NCBI GenBank assembly: GCA_003446375.1
Contig: DMAW01000027.1
Coordinates: 1 to 16,111 of the forward strand
Length of the DNA stretch: 16,111 nucleotides
From: Eubacteriaceae bacterium
Lineage (GTDB): Bacteria > Bacillota > Clostridia > Eubacteriales > Alkalibacteraceae
Reading direction: 5' to 3'
The position numbers and the translations under genes are program-made. Numbering within the stretch: the stretch's first letter is position 1; each line of letters starts with the position of its first letter. Positions 6,032-12,769 of the stretch are shown here, one piece after another. The notes beneath the pieces were generated by a model. The model had not been told where the DNA came from and ran no database searches. It saw only the letters and a program-made list of their open reading frames with translations.

Positions 6032-6107
6032 TGGCGTGCCCGGAGGGATTCGAACCCCCGACGAACAGATTCGAAGTCTGCCACTCTATCCACTGAGCTA
6101 CGGGCAC
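6032..6107 (-). tRNA. tRNA-Arg (anticodon UCG)
   Basis: This is a 76-nt cloverleaf with encoded CCA (6032-6034) and discriminator G. The acceptor GTGCCCG pairs with CGGGCAC. The anticodon stem GCAGA/TCTGT holds the loop CTTCGAA, giving UCG, which reads CGA and possibly CGG. The T arm is GGGGG-TTCGAAT-CCCTC. The D loop carries A20 and the anticodon C35, both arginine identity elements. Its 3' end faces the phage-related element, so it is the likely integration target. No promoter of its own is evident, so it is probably transcribed with tRNA-Gly. Confidence 0.95.
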
Positions 6108-6123
6108 GCAAATATAATATAAA

Positions 6124-6151
6124 TTTAAAAAAATGAACCATCGGTTCATTT
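6124..6151 (-). terminator. Hairpin with T tract between the two tRNA genes
   Basis: On the minus strand AAATGAACC (6143-6151) pairs with GGTTCATTT (6131-6139) around GAT, followed by a run of T. It resembles a terminator after tRNA-Gly. Because tRNA-Arg downstream lacks a clear promoter, it may be partial or serve as a processing spacer. Confidence 0.5.
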
Positions 6152-6160
6152 ATAAGCAAA

Positions 6161-6235
6161 TGGAGCGAAAGACGGGATTTGAACCCGCGACCCTCGCCTT
6201 GGCAAGGCGATGCTCTACCACTGAGCCACTTTCGC
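6161..6235 (-). tRNA. tRNA-Gly (anticodon GCC)
   Basis: This is a 75-nt cloverleaf with encoded CCA (6161-6163) and discriminator T. The acceptor GCGAAAG pairs with CTTTCGC. The anticodon stem CGCCT/AGGCG flanks the loop TGCCA, giving GCC for GGC and GGU codons. The T arm is GCGGG-TTCAAAT-CCCGT. It is the first gene of a two-tRNA unit. Confidence 0.95.
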
Positions 6236-6276
6236 ATTTTATATGTCGGTTGTCATCTGTATCAACTCGCTTTTAT

Positions 6277-6305
6277 ATTATACTCACTATCCCATGATAT
6301 TTCAA
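6277..6305 (-). promoter_or_regulatory. Promoter of the tRNA-Gly / tRNA-Arg unit
   Basis: On the minus strand TTGAAA (6300-6305), 17 bases and TATAAT (6277-6282) form a near-consensus sigma-A promoter. The expected start near 6270 leaves a leader of about 35 nt before tRNA-Gly. Confidence 0.7.
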
Positions 6306-6375
6306 GTGATATCGCACATAAAATTAATTTTTTTACCCAACTTCCCCTATACGCAATTGACTAGCTAAATATATC

Positions 6376-7482
6376 TTACTCTTCTGCCTTAAAGTTATAC
6401 AGAGGTTTTATGATATCTGATATTTCAACAGTGTCTTTTACGTAGGTGAGGATTTTTTCTATTGGCTTATATGCAAACGGAGCTTCATCCAAAGTTTTCA
6501 TGTTAACCGATGTGGTATATATTCCTTTCATCGTTTCTTTAAATCCTTGCAATGACAAAGATTTCTTTGCTTCAGTCCTGCTCATGAGCCTGCCCGCTCC
6601 ATGAGGGGCAGAGTAGTTCCATTCAGGATTGCCTTTACCAATGCATATTAAAGATCCATCTCTCATATTCATAGGTATAATCAATTTTTCACCTTTTTTT
6701 GCCGCTACTGCACCTTTTCTCATTATCATCATATCCAAATCTATATAATTATGTATCGTAGCAAAACGTTCAATAGGATTGATTGAGAATCTTTCCATGA
6801 TTCTGTCAGCAATGATCTCTCTGTTTCTTGTTGCAAAGCGTTGAACTATTTTCATATCATTGATATAATCATAAAAATCTTTTCCTTGCAAATACGACAA
6901 AGCTTTTGGAACTTTTCCTTCAGCAGGAGGATTTTTTCTTAGTTGTTTCCATGCCTTTTGCTGATAAAATTCCGCAACCTGCTTGCCCAAATTCCTGCTT
7001 CCGCTATGAACCTGCAGATACAAGAATCCCTTTTCATCCTTTGAAACTTCGATAAAATGATTTCCGCCTCCTAAAGTTCCCACCGACCTTATTAGTCTCT
7101 CGTGATTTTTAAGATTTTCAACACATTTAAGATCCTTTAGATCAAAATATTCTACCGGTTTATCATAAACCTTAAATGAACTTGGTATATTCCCATATAT
7201 AAAATCGTCTAGCTCTTCAAAGTCAATATTTATTTTTTTAAACTTTACAACTTCCACTCCGCAACCGATATCAACTCCAACCAGATTGGGAACGATCTTG
7301 TTTGTAACAGTCATCGTAGTACCTATAGTACAACCCGCCCCTGCGTGCACATCAGGCATTATTCTTATCTTCAGCCCACTTGTCCAATTTTGATCGCATA
7401 ACTCTTTTATTTGCATTCTCGCATTGATATCTATTTCTTCTGTAAATACAATCGCTGTATTAAACTTACCCTTTATCTCCAT
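6376..7482 (-). CDS. rtcB: RNA-splicing ligase RtcB
   Basis: This 368-residue enzyme joins RNA ends bearing a 2',3'-cyclic phosphate or 3'-phosphate to a 5'-OH, using GTP and Mn2+, in RNA repair in the cytoplasm. The active-site motifs are all present: PDVHAGAG (43-50), DIGCG with the metal-binding C74 (71-75), GGGNHF (138-143), HSGSRNLG (159-166), HNY (244-246) and HGAGR with the guanylylated His294 (294-298). The length fits the shorter bacterial RtcB type rather than the roughly 400-480-residue forms. AGGAGG lies a few bases before the ATG. It stands alone, divergent from the nitroreductase gene, with no archease, rtcA or prfH beside it. The promoter carries a paired 10-base repeat. Substrates in this organism cannot be told. 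Confidence 0.95.
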   Translation of the reverse strand: MEIKGKFNTAIVFTEEIDINARMQIKELCDQNWTSGLKIRIMPDVHAGAGCTIGTTMTVTNKIVPNLVGVDIGCGVEVVKFKKINIDFEELDDFIYGNIPSSFKVYDKPVEYFDLKDLKCVENLKNHERLIRSVGTLGGGNHFIEVSKDEKGFLYLQVHSGSRNLGKQVAEFYQQKAWKQLRKNPPAEGKVPKALSYLQGKDFYDYINDMKIVQRFATRNREIIADRIMERFSINPIERFATIHNYIDLDMMIMRKGAVAAKKGEKLIIPMNMRDGSLICIGKGNPEWNYSAPHGAGRLMSRTEAKKSLSLQGFKETMKGIYTTSVNMKTLDEAPFAYKPIEKILTYVKDTVEISDIIKPLYNFKAEE

Positions 7483-7508
7483 TTGTCTTCCTCCTACCTA
7501 CTCATATG

Positions 7509-7538
7509 ATACTACAAAGAAAATCCGTATACTACAAA
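7509..7538 (-). promoter_or_regulatory. Putative rtcB promoter built on a direct repeat
   Basis: On the minus strand TTGTAG (7532-7537), 17 bases and TAGTAT (7509-7514) form a plausible sigma-A promoter 27 bases before the rtcB start codon. Both hexamers lie within an exact 10-base direct repeat, TTTGTAGTAT on the minus strand (7529-7538 and 7509-7518), spaced 20 bases or about two helical turns. Confidence 0.45.
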
Positions 7539-7552
7539 TTATTATCAACCTG

Positions 7553-7581
7553 TTTTTATCTTAGGATAAGTATGGTAAGAT
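7553..7581 (+). promoter_or_regulatory. Putative promoter of the nitroreductase pair, with a dyad
   Basis: TGGTAAGAT (7573-7581) is an extended -10 with a weak -35 TTTTTA (7553-7558) 17 bases upstream. The dyad ATCTTA (7558-7563) / TAAGAT (7576-7581) overlaps the promoter and could bind a repressor. The AT-rich TATAAT at 7588-7593 is too near the ribosome binding site to act as a -10. Confidence 0.35.
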
Positions 7582-7611
7582 TATATATATAATTGACAAG
7601 GAGGATTTTCA

Positions 7612-8130
7612 ATGAACTTTTTAACACTTGCAAAAAAGAGATACTCTTCACGAAAATACTCATCCAAAAAAGTAGAATCTGAAAAATTAGACTACGTTTT
7701 GGAAGCCGGCAGAGTGGCACCTACAGCAAAAAATCTACAGCCACATAAGATTTTAGTTCTACAAGAGCAGGAAGGTCTAGATAAGCTAGCTAAATCTGCA
7801 AGAACATATTCTGCGCCTCTAGCCTTAGTTGTATGCGCTGATCACACACAAGCATGGGTACGCCCTTTCGACAAGAAAGATCACGGAGATGTTGATGCCA
7901 GCATAGTTACAGATCATATGATGCTTGCTGCAACCGAGAAGGATTTAAACTCTGTTTGGGTTTGTTATTTCGATCCTGAAATAATAAGAGAAGAGTTTGA
8001 TATCCCCGAGACTCTCGAGCCTGTAAACATTTTACTTTTAGGTTACGCTGAAGATACGCCAAAAGCAATCGACAGGCATGACGAATTAAGAAAACCCTTG
8101 GCTGAAACAGTATTTTACGAAAAATTCTAA
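7612..8130 (+). CDS. Nitroreductase family protein (FMN-dependent)
   Basis: This 172-residue cytoplasmic flavoprotein belongs to the nitroreductase fold, which uses FMN and NAD(P)H to reduce nitro compounds, quinones or similar substrates. RYSSRKYS (10-17) is the FMN-phosphate-binding opening, and PTAKNLQPHKILV (about 37-49) is the typical second motif. The central DASIVTDHMMLAATEKDL helix and the ending GYAEDTPKA are also family features. It is short for the family, close to the compact 165-180-residue anaerobe type. AAGGAGG lies seven bases before the ATG. The next gene starts 14 bases downstream with its own ribosome binding site, so both flavin genes form an operon. The true substrate is unknown. 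Confidence 0.88.
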   Translation: MNFLTLAKKRYSSRKYSSKKVESEKLDYVLEAGRVAPTAKNLQPHKILVLQEQEGLDKLAKSARTYSAPLALVVCADHTQAWVRPFDKKDHGDVDASIVTDHMMLAATEKDLNSVWVCYFDPEIIREEFDIPETLEPVNILLLGYAEDTPKAIDRHDELRKPLAETVFYEKF

Positions 8131-8144
8131 TTTAGGAGGAAATC

Positions 8145-8639
8145 ATGGAGAAATTATTTACAGCTGAACTTGAAGAAGCCATGGAATCCTTGCACCTCGG
8201 AGGAGCTTTTCTTAACACAAGAAACGCTCAAACCGATAATACCATGACTATTTCCTGGGGAATGATTGGTTATCAATGGAAAAGGCCTGTATTCATGGTC
8301 CTTGTCAGAAAATCAAGATTTACCCACGACATATTGGAAACAAGTGATGAATTTACCGTCAGCATACCTAAGCTTGGCAAAATGAAGGAAGCTCTCGCTA
8401 TATGCGGAAGCAAGTCCGGTCGTGATACGGATAAATTTACAGATGCCGGACTCACAAAAAAAATCGGCAAAAAAGTTTCTGTTCCTGTTATAGGCGATTG
8501 CTTCAGGACATATGAGTGCAAGGTAGTTTATAAACAAGATATGGATCCATCGTTGCTTGATCCAGGAATAGAAAAGATAATATATAACGGTGTCAACCAC
8601 CACACCCTTTATTACGGCGAAATTTTAGAATCGTATTAA
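8145..8639 (+). CDS. Flavin reductase-like domain protein
   Basis: This 164-residue protein matches the FMN-binding split-barrel flavin reductase domain. MTISWGMIGYQWKRPVFMV (about 28-46) is the signature stretch with the flavin-contacting loop, followed by RKSRFTHD and the FTVSIP strand; the conserved ending NHHTLYYGEILE is also typical. Family members transfer electrons from NAD(P)H to FMN or bind FMN for reductive reactions. It has AGGAGG before the ATG and lies directly behind the nitroreductase gene, so the two may act on a common flavin-dependent reduction. It ends at a bidirectional terminator shared with larE. The physiological partner is not determinable from the sequence. Confidence 0.85.
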   Translation: MEKLFTAELEEAMESLHLGGAFLNTRNAQTDNTMTISWGMIGYQWKRPVFMVLVRKSRFTHDILETSDEFTVSIPKLGKMKEALAICGSKSGRDTDKFTDAGLTKKIGKKVSVPVIGDCFRTYECKVVYKQDMDPSLLDPGIEKIIYNGVNHHTLYYGEILESY

Positions 8640-8646
8640 TTTAAAA

Positions 8647-8685
8647 AAATAACAGCGGTTATTAAATCCGCTGTTATTTTTTTAT
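8647..8685. terminator. Bidirectional terminator between convergent operons
   Basis: AAATAACAGCGG (8647-8658) pairs perfectly with CCGCTGTTATTT (8668-8679) around a nine-base loop. T runs follow on both strands, so it serves the flavin pair (plus) and lar genes (minus). The larE stop codon (8674-8676) lies inside the stem. Confidence 0.85.
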
Positions 8686-9489
8686 ACTGTCAATTACATC
8701 TTGATTAAAACTGCCCATCTTATATCCTTCAAGATCAAGAGATACATACTTGAATCCAGCTTCTTTTACGCTTTTGGATATTTTATCCATCAATTCTTCA
8801 TCAAACATTTTATTGCGTTCTCCCTGAGGGATTTCTATCCTCGCCAGATCACCATGACATCTTACTCTTACCGCTTTAAATCCTAGATCCATCATGAATT
8901 TTTCCGCTTCTTCAATTTTTATAAAGTCTTCCTCTCTCAAAGGAGTGTCATAAGGAATTCTAGTCAAAAGACAAGCATATGCAGGCTTATCCCAAGTATA
9001 CAGTCCTGCTTTTTTTGATAGGTCTCTGATATCTTGTTTTGCAAGCCCGTTTTCCTTTAAGGGGCTCACAACATTCAGTTCGCTTAAAGCCTTAAGCCCT
9101 GGTCTGTAATCGCTCATATCATCTATATTGGTGCCATCCATCACATATTTGATTCCTTGTGATGATGCAAATTTCAAAATTTCTCCGAAAACTGCTCTCT
9201 TACACAGATAGCATCTATCTTCAGGATTATTTCTTATTTCATCTATGATCTTTGCCTCGATGAATACATGCTTTACTCCGAGTTTTTTAGACAACTCTTT
9301 TGCTTCTTCGACTTCCCATTTTGGTATGTAAGGAGATATTATAGTTACAGCTATCAGGTTTTCTCCCAACGCTTCCTTTGCCGCATGAAGCAAAAATGTA
9401 CTATCCACTCCACCTGAAAAAGCGAGTACGGCTTTTTTAAGTCCTTTTAGGTAATCGATCAGTGATTTATATTTTTCTTCTATATTCAT
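8674..9489 (-). CDS. larE: LarE, sulfur transferase for nickel-pincer cofactor
   Basis: This 271-residue enzyme adds sulfur to the pyridinium-dicarboxylate precursor of the nickel-pincer nucleotide used by lactate racemase-type enzymes, after ATP-dependent activation. SGGVDS (25-30) is the PP-loop. NPEDRCYLCKR (88-98) holds C93 and C96, and KPAYACLLTRIPY (168-180) holds C173 at the position of the sulfur-donating cysteine of Lactobacillus LarE. Three cysteines in these places match the iron-sulfur-dependent LarE type described in other bacteria, rather than the one-cysteine sacrificial type; that is inference. The ATG at 9489 is chosen because GGAGG lies six bases upstream; earlier in-frame ATGs lack a ribosome binding site. 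It follows larC by 43 bases and shares its transcript. Confidence 0.9.
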   Translation of the reverse strand: MNIEEKYKSLIDYLKGLKKAVLAFSGGVDSTFLLHAAKEALGENLIAVTIISPYIPKWEVEEAKELSKKLGVKHVFIEAKIIDEIRNNPEDRCYLCKRAVFGEILKFASSQGIKYVMDGTNIDDMSDYRPGLKALSELNVVSPLKENGLAKQDIRDLSKKAGLYTWDKPAYACLLTRIPYDTPLREEDFIKIEEAEKFMMDLGFKAVRVRCHGDLARIEIPQGERNKMFDEELMDKISKSVKEAGFKYVSLDLEGYKMGSFNQDVIDSIKK

Positions 9490-9532
9490 AAGTATCCTCC
9501 ATAATTTCATAATCAATGTAAAACAACTTGTC

Positions 9533-10696
9533 TTATATTATTTTATATATTTCTCTATATATCTTATCAAGTTCAACATTATTTTCTTTGGCGATTTTTA
9601 GGCAATCTTCATATTCTGCCTTCTGCTTCAATAGCTTGCCCTTATAAAAACCTTGTTTGACCCTCACATCTCCCCAATGAGTCTTTACTTTAATTATCTT
9701 TCTATCCAGCATGCTTTTTTCAACCCTGTATCTTCTGACACCCAAAGTAGTAGAATGCATGAAAATAATCTCTTGAATATTTTCGATCATATCTTCATCG
9801 CAAAGAACGCTCAACTTTACTGCCGGTCTGTTTTTTTTCATTATTATCTGTGTCTTATAAACATCCAAAGCACCTTCATTAAATAGCTTTTCTTCAAGAT
9901 GAGAATAATACTCTGGATTCATATCGTCTATATTAGCCTCTACGATATACTGAACATCTTCAATTTTATCTCCGTCTCCCGCTTCTGCTAAATATACCCT
10001 AAGCACATTTGGCACATCAAAATCTTTTGTACCCAATCCATAACCGGTTTTCTTTATATCCATGCTCAAGCTATTGGTAAAACCATCTGCAAGGGACTTA
10101 AGGATGGCCGCTCCGGTAGGTGTCGTAGATTCACCGTCAACAAGACCTGTCTTTATGGGTATACCCGTTAAAAGCTCCATCGTTGCAGGTGCAGGTACAG
10201 GTATTTTACCGTGAGCACAATTAACAAACCCTCCACCAACTTGTATAGAAGACGAGTAAACGGCGTCTATATCCAAGGAATCGTGGCATATTGCTGCCCC
10301 TACTACATCAACAATGGAATCGATGGCGCCGACTTCATGAAAATGAACCTTTTCCGCGGGCTTTCCGTGGACTTTACCTTCAGCTATAGCGATGTTTTCA
10401 AAAATTCTCTTGCTGATCTTTTTAATGTTTTCATTTAAGTCGCTGTCGTCAATTATCTTGTATACATCCTTTAAATGCCTGTGGGGGTGCTCATGTTTTT
10501 TTAAGATAACATCAGCCTTGGTTCCGCTAATGCCCTTCTTTTCAGATTTATTAAAAACGATATCAAAATCATCACTTATCGAAAGCTTGCTCAGTTCACT
10601 TTTTATGTATTCCGCATCGACTCCTAAATCCACCATAGCTCCCAGATTCATATCACCGCTTATCCCGCAAAAACAATCATAATACAGAATTTTCAA
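9533..10696 (-). CDS. larC: LarC, nickel insertase for the pincer cofactor
   Basis: This 387-residue protein inserts nickel into the pincer nucleotide, using CTP, to finish the LarA cofactor. MKILYYDCFCGISGDMNLGA is the typical N-terminus. HEHPHRH (68-74) is the histidine-rich segment, and KVHFHEVGAIDSIVDV and STTPTGAAIL are further LarC (DUF111) motifs. It is one uninterrupted frame, unlike Lactobacillus plantarum, where larC is read by a programmed frameshift. I place the start at the TTG at 10696: GGAG lies eight bases upstream and the family N-terminus begins there. The ATG at 10711 has no ribosome binding site. larE follows in the same direction; larB and larA are not in the window. Confidence 0.92.
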   Translation of the reverse strand: MKILYYDCFCGISGDMNLGAMVDLGVDAEYIKSELSKLSISDDFDIVFNKSEKKGISGTKADVILKKHEHPHRHLKDVYKIIDDSDLNENIKKISKRIFENIAIAEGKVHGKPAEKVHFHEVGAIDSIVDVVGAAICHDSLDIDAVYSSSIQVGGGFVNCAHGKIPVPAPATMELLTGIPIKTGLVDGESTTPTGAAILKSLADGFTNSLSMDIKKTGYGLGTKDFDVPNVLRVYLAEAGDGDKIEDVQYIVEANIDDMNPEYYSHLEEKLFNEGALDVYKTQIIMKKNRPAVKLSVLCDEDMIENIQEIIFMHSTTLGVRRYRVEKSMLDRKIIKVKTHWGDVRVKQGFYKGKLLKQKAEYEDCLKIAKENNVELDKIYREIYKII

Positions 10697-10726
10697 CTTT
10701 ACCACTCCCATCGGTTAAATAATCTT

Positions 10727-10766
10727 TGTCTTTAGACATTATAACAAAAATCCGCCTGTAAAAACA
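10727..10766 (-). promoter_or_regulatory. Putative larCE promoter and dyad
   Basis: On the minus strand TGTTATAAT gives an extended -10 (TATAAT at 10738-10743), with a weak -35 TGTTTT (10761-10766) inside the upstream terminator hairpin. The palindrome TGTCTTTAGACA (10727-10738) covers the expected start point and could be an operator. Confidence 0.5.
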
Positions 10767-10773
10767 GACGGAT
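10744..10773 (-). terminator. Terminator of the opp operon
   Basis: On the minus strand ATCCGTCTG (10765-10773) pairs with CAGGCGGAT (10750-10758), one pair G-U, around a six-base loop, followed by a T run. It starts 11 bases after the oppF stop. Confidence 0.8.
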
Positions 10774-10784
10774 TCAAAATCAAT

Positions 10785-11750
10785 TTATATTTCACCTATT
10801 CTATGACAAGCTGCATAATGACCGGGTTTATGCTCTATGAATTCCGGTGTTTCAACTCTGCATCTGTCTATGGCATACGCGCACCTGTCTACAAAACGAC
10901 ATCCATCTTTAGGATTTATCGGACTTGGTACATCTCCTTCAAGCACTATCCTCTTTTTGCTTCGCTGTACTTCAGGTTCAGGAATAGGTATTGCCGAGAG
11001 CAACGCCTTTGTATAAGGATGCAACGGATCATCATATAGTTTTTCAGATTCGCCAAGCTCCATCATATGCCCCAAGTACATGACTCCTACCCTGTCTGAA
11101 ATATACCTTACCATCGAAAGATCGTGTGCTATGAACATGTAGGTAAGCCCCAGCTTTGACTGCAGATCTTTCAAAAGGTTGACGACTTGTGCCTGTATCG
11201 ATACATCTAAAGCTGAAATCGGTTCGTCACAAACTATGAATTTTGGATTTAGCGCCAATGCTCTAGCTATGCCGATCCTTTGACGTTGACCGCCTGAAAA
11301 TTCATGTGGAAATCTCATGGCATGTTCGTCATTTAAGCCTACAAGCTGCAAAAGCTCAATTACCCTTTCTTTTCTTTCTTTGCTGTTTTTACATATTTTA
11401 TGTATATCAAGTGGTTCTGCTACTATATCTAAAACAGTCATCCTTGGATTTAATGAGGCGTAAGGATCTTGAAATATCATCTGAAAGTTTCTGCGAACTT
11501 CTGCCATATCATGCCTTGATAATGCAAATATATTCTTTCCATTAAATATTACTTCTCCATCTGTGGGATCATAGAGCCTTATTATAGTTCTTCCGGCAGT
11601 AGATTTGCCACAACCGGACTCTCCCACCAACCCGAAGGTTTCACCAGGATATATGTCAAAGCTTATGCCATCAACCGCTTTTAGCATAGCTCCTTTTCCG
11701 ACTTCAAAATATTTCTTTAAATTCTTTACCGAAATCAACGGCTCCTGCAT
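10785..11750 (-). CDS. oppF: Oligopeptide ABC transporter ATP-binding protein OppF
   Basis: This 321-residue ATPase is one of the two motor subunits that power peptide import from the cytoplasmic face of the membrane. Walker A GESGCGKST is at 43-51, the signature FSGGQRQR at 151-158, Walker B FIVCDEP at 171-177 and the switch histidine in FIAHDLS near 207-213. The C-terminal extension carries the cysteine-rich segment CRFVDRCAYAIDRC typical of OppD/OppF and DppD/DppF subunits. Its ATG overlaps the oppD stop by one base, so translation is coupled. Last gene of the operon, followed by a terminator. The OppF rather than DppF name is by gene order and peptide-type binding protein, not by substrate data. 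Confidence 0.9.
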   Translation of the reverse strand: MQEPLISVKNLKKYFEVGKGAMLKAVDGISFDIYPGETFGLVGESGCGKSTAGRTIIRLYDPTDGEVIFNGKNIFALSRHDMAEVRRNFQMIFQDPYASLNPRMTVLDIVAEPLDIHKICKNSKERKERVIELLQLVGLNDEHAMRFPHEFSGGQRQRIGIARALALNPKFIVCDEPISALDVSIQAQVVNLLKDLQSKLGLTYMFIAHDLSMVRYISDRVGVMYLGHMMELGESEKLYDDPLHPYTKALLSAIPIPEPEVQRSKKRIVLEGDVPSPINPKDGCRFVDRCAYAIDRCRVETPEFIEHKPGHYAACHRIGEI

Positions 11751-12751
11751 TACTTCTCACTTCCTTTCACGCCTTTTGCCATGGGATGACTAAGCCAACA
11801 TCTGCTTGCATGTGTCTGGCTATGGTGCGTAAATTCAGGCATATTATCTTTGCATACCTTCATTGCAAAGTCGCATCTGTCATAAAACGCGCAACCCTTT
11901 GGCGGTATATATAAATCCGGCGGCGTGCCCTCTATCGACACTAGGGTTTCGTCCCGTTTCATATCAAGCCTTGGTACTGAAGCCAAAAGTTTTTTTGTGT
12001 AAGGATGAGAAGTATTGTCAAATATCTCCTCAGTCAGTCCCTGTTCTACAATCTGACCTGCATACATCACAACTACTCTATCGCTCATATCTGCCACCAC
12101 TCCCAAGTCATGAGTGATTAAAATAATAGACATATCCAATTTGTCTTGAAGCTCTTTCATCAAATCCAGTATTTGGGCCTGCACGGTCACATCCAAAGCA
12201 GTAGTCGGTTCATCAGCAATCAAGAGATCCGGATTCGATATCATCGCCAGGGCAATCATTACCCTTTGCCTCATACCACCTGAAAATTCGTGAGGATACT
12301 GGTCTATGCGTTTTTCAGGTTGTGGCACGGATACCAGCTTTAACATTTCAATTGCCTTTTTCTTTGCTTCTTCCCTCGAAACCTTTTGGTGCTTCACTAA
12401 TCCTTCTACTATCTGACTACCCACTTTCATTGTGGGATTCAAAGATGTCATTGGGTCTTGAAATATCATTCCAATATGATTTCCTCTAATCTTTTGCATT
12501 TCGTTTTCTGACTTTTTTAAAAGGTCTTCCCCTTTAAATATTATCTCTCCGGTTTTAAAAAATGCCGGCGGCATTGGCAACAGCTGCATCACGGAGTTAG
12601 CTGTTACGCTTTTTCCACAACCGGACTCTCCTACTACTGCAACAGTCTCCTTTTTGCCGACATCAAAACTTATATTTCTTACTGCCTCAACCTCTCCAAA
12701 GAATGTTTTGAAAGAGACGGCCAGATTTTTTATCTCTAATATTTTTTCCAT
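11750..12751 (-). CDS. oppD: Oligopeptide ABC transporter ATP-binding protein OppD
   Basis: This 333-residue ATPase pairs with OppF. Walker A GESGCGKS lies at 41-48, the signature FSGGMRQR at 156-163, Walker B LLIADEP at 176-182, and the switch histidine in ILITHDLG. The C-terminal oligopeptide-transporter domain has the cysteine cluster GCAFYDRCDFAMKVC and a final CWL near residue 320. FSGGM in place of FSGGQ is normal in OppD proteins. GAGG lies about eleven bases before the ATG, a somewhat long gap, and oppC ends 18 bases upstream. Substrate (oligo- or dipeptide) is inferred from the neighbours. Confidence 0.9.
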   Translation of the reverse strand: MEKILEIKNLAVSFKTFFGEVEAVRNISFDVGKKETVAVVGESGCGKSVTANSVMQLLPMPPAFFKTGEIIFKGEDLLKKSENEMQKIRGNHIGMIFQDPMTSLNPTMKVGSQIVEGLVKHQKVSREEAKKKAIEMLKLVSVPQPEKRIDQYPHEFSGGMRQRVMIALAMISNPDLLIADEPTTALDVTVQAQILDLMKELQDKLDMSIILITHDLGVVADMSDRVVVMYAGQIVEQGLTEEIFDNTSHPYTKKLLASVPRLDMKRDETLVSIEGTPPDLYIPPKGCAFYDRCDFAMKVCKDNMPEFTHHSQTHASRCWLSHPMAKGVKGSEK

Positions 12752-12769
12752 TTTTATGATAACCTCTCT

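Noticed and set aside
5944..6237. A 97-codon minus-strand frame
   Set aside because: It runs through both tRNA genes and their terminators, so it is a chance open frame.
7588..7593. TATAAT as the -10 of the nitroreductase promoter
   Set aside because: Its start point would fall inside the ribosome binding site; the extended -10 at 7573-7581 fits better.
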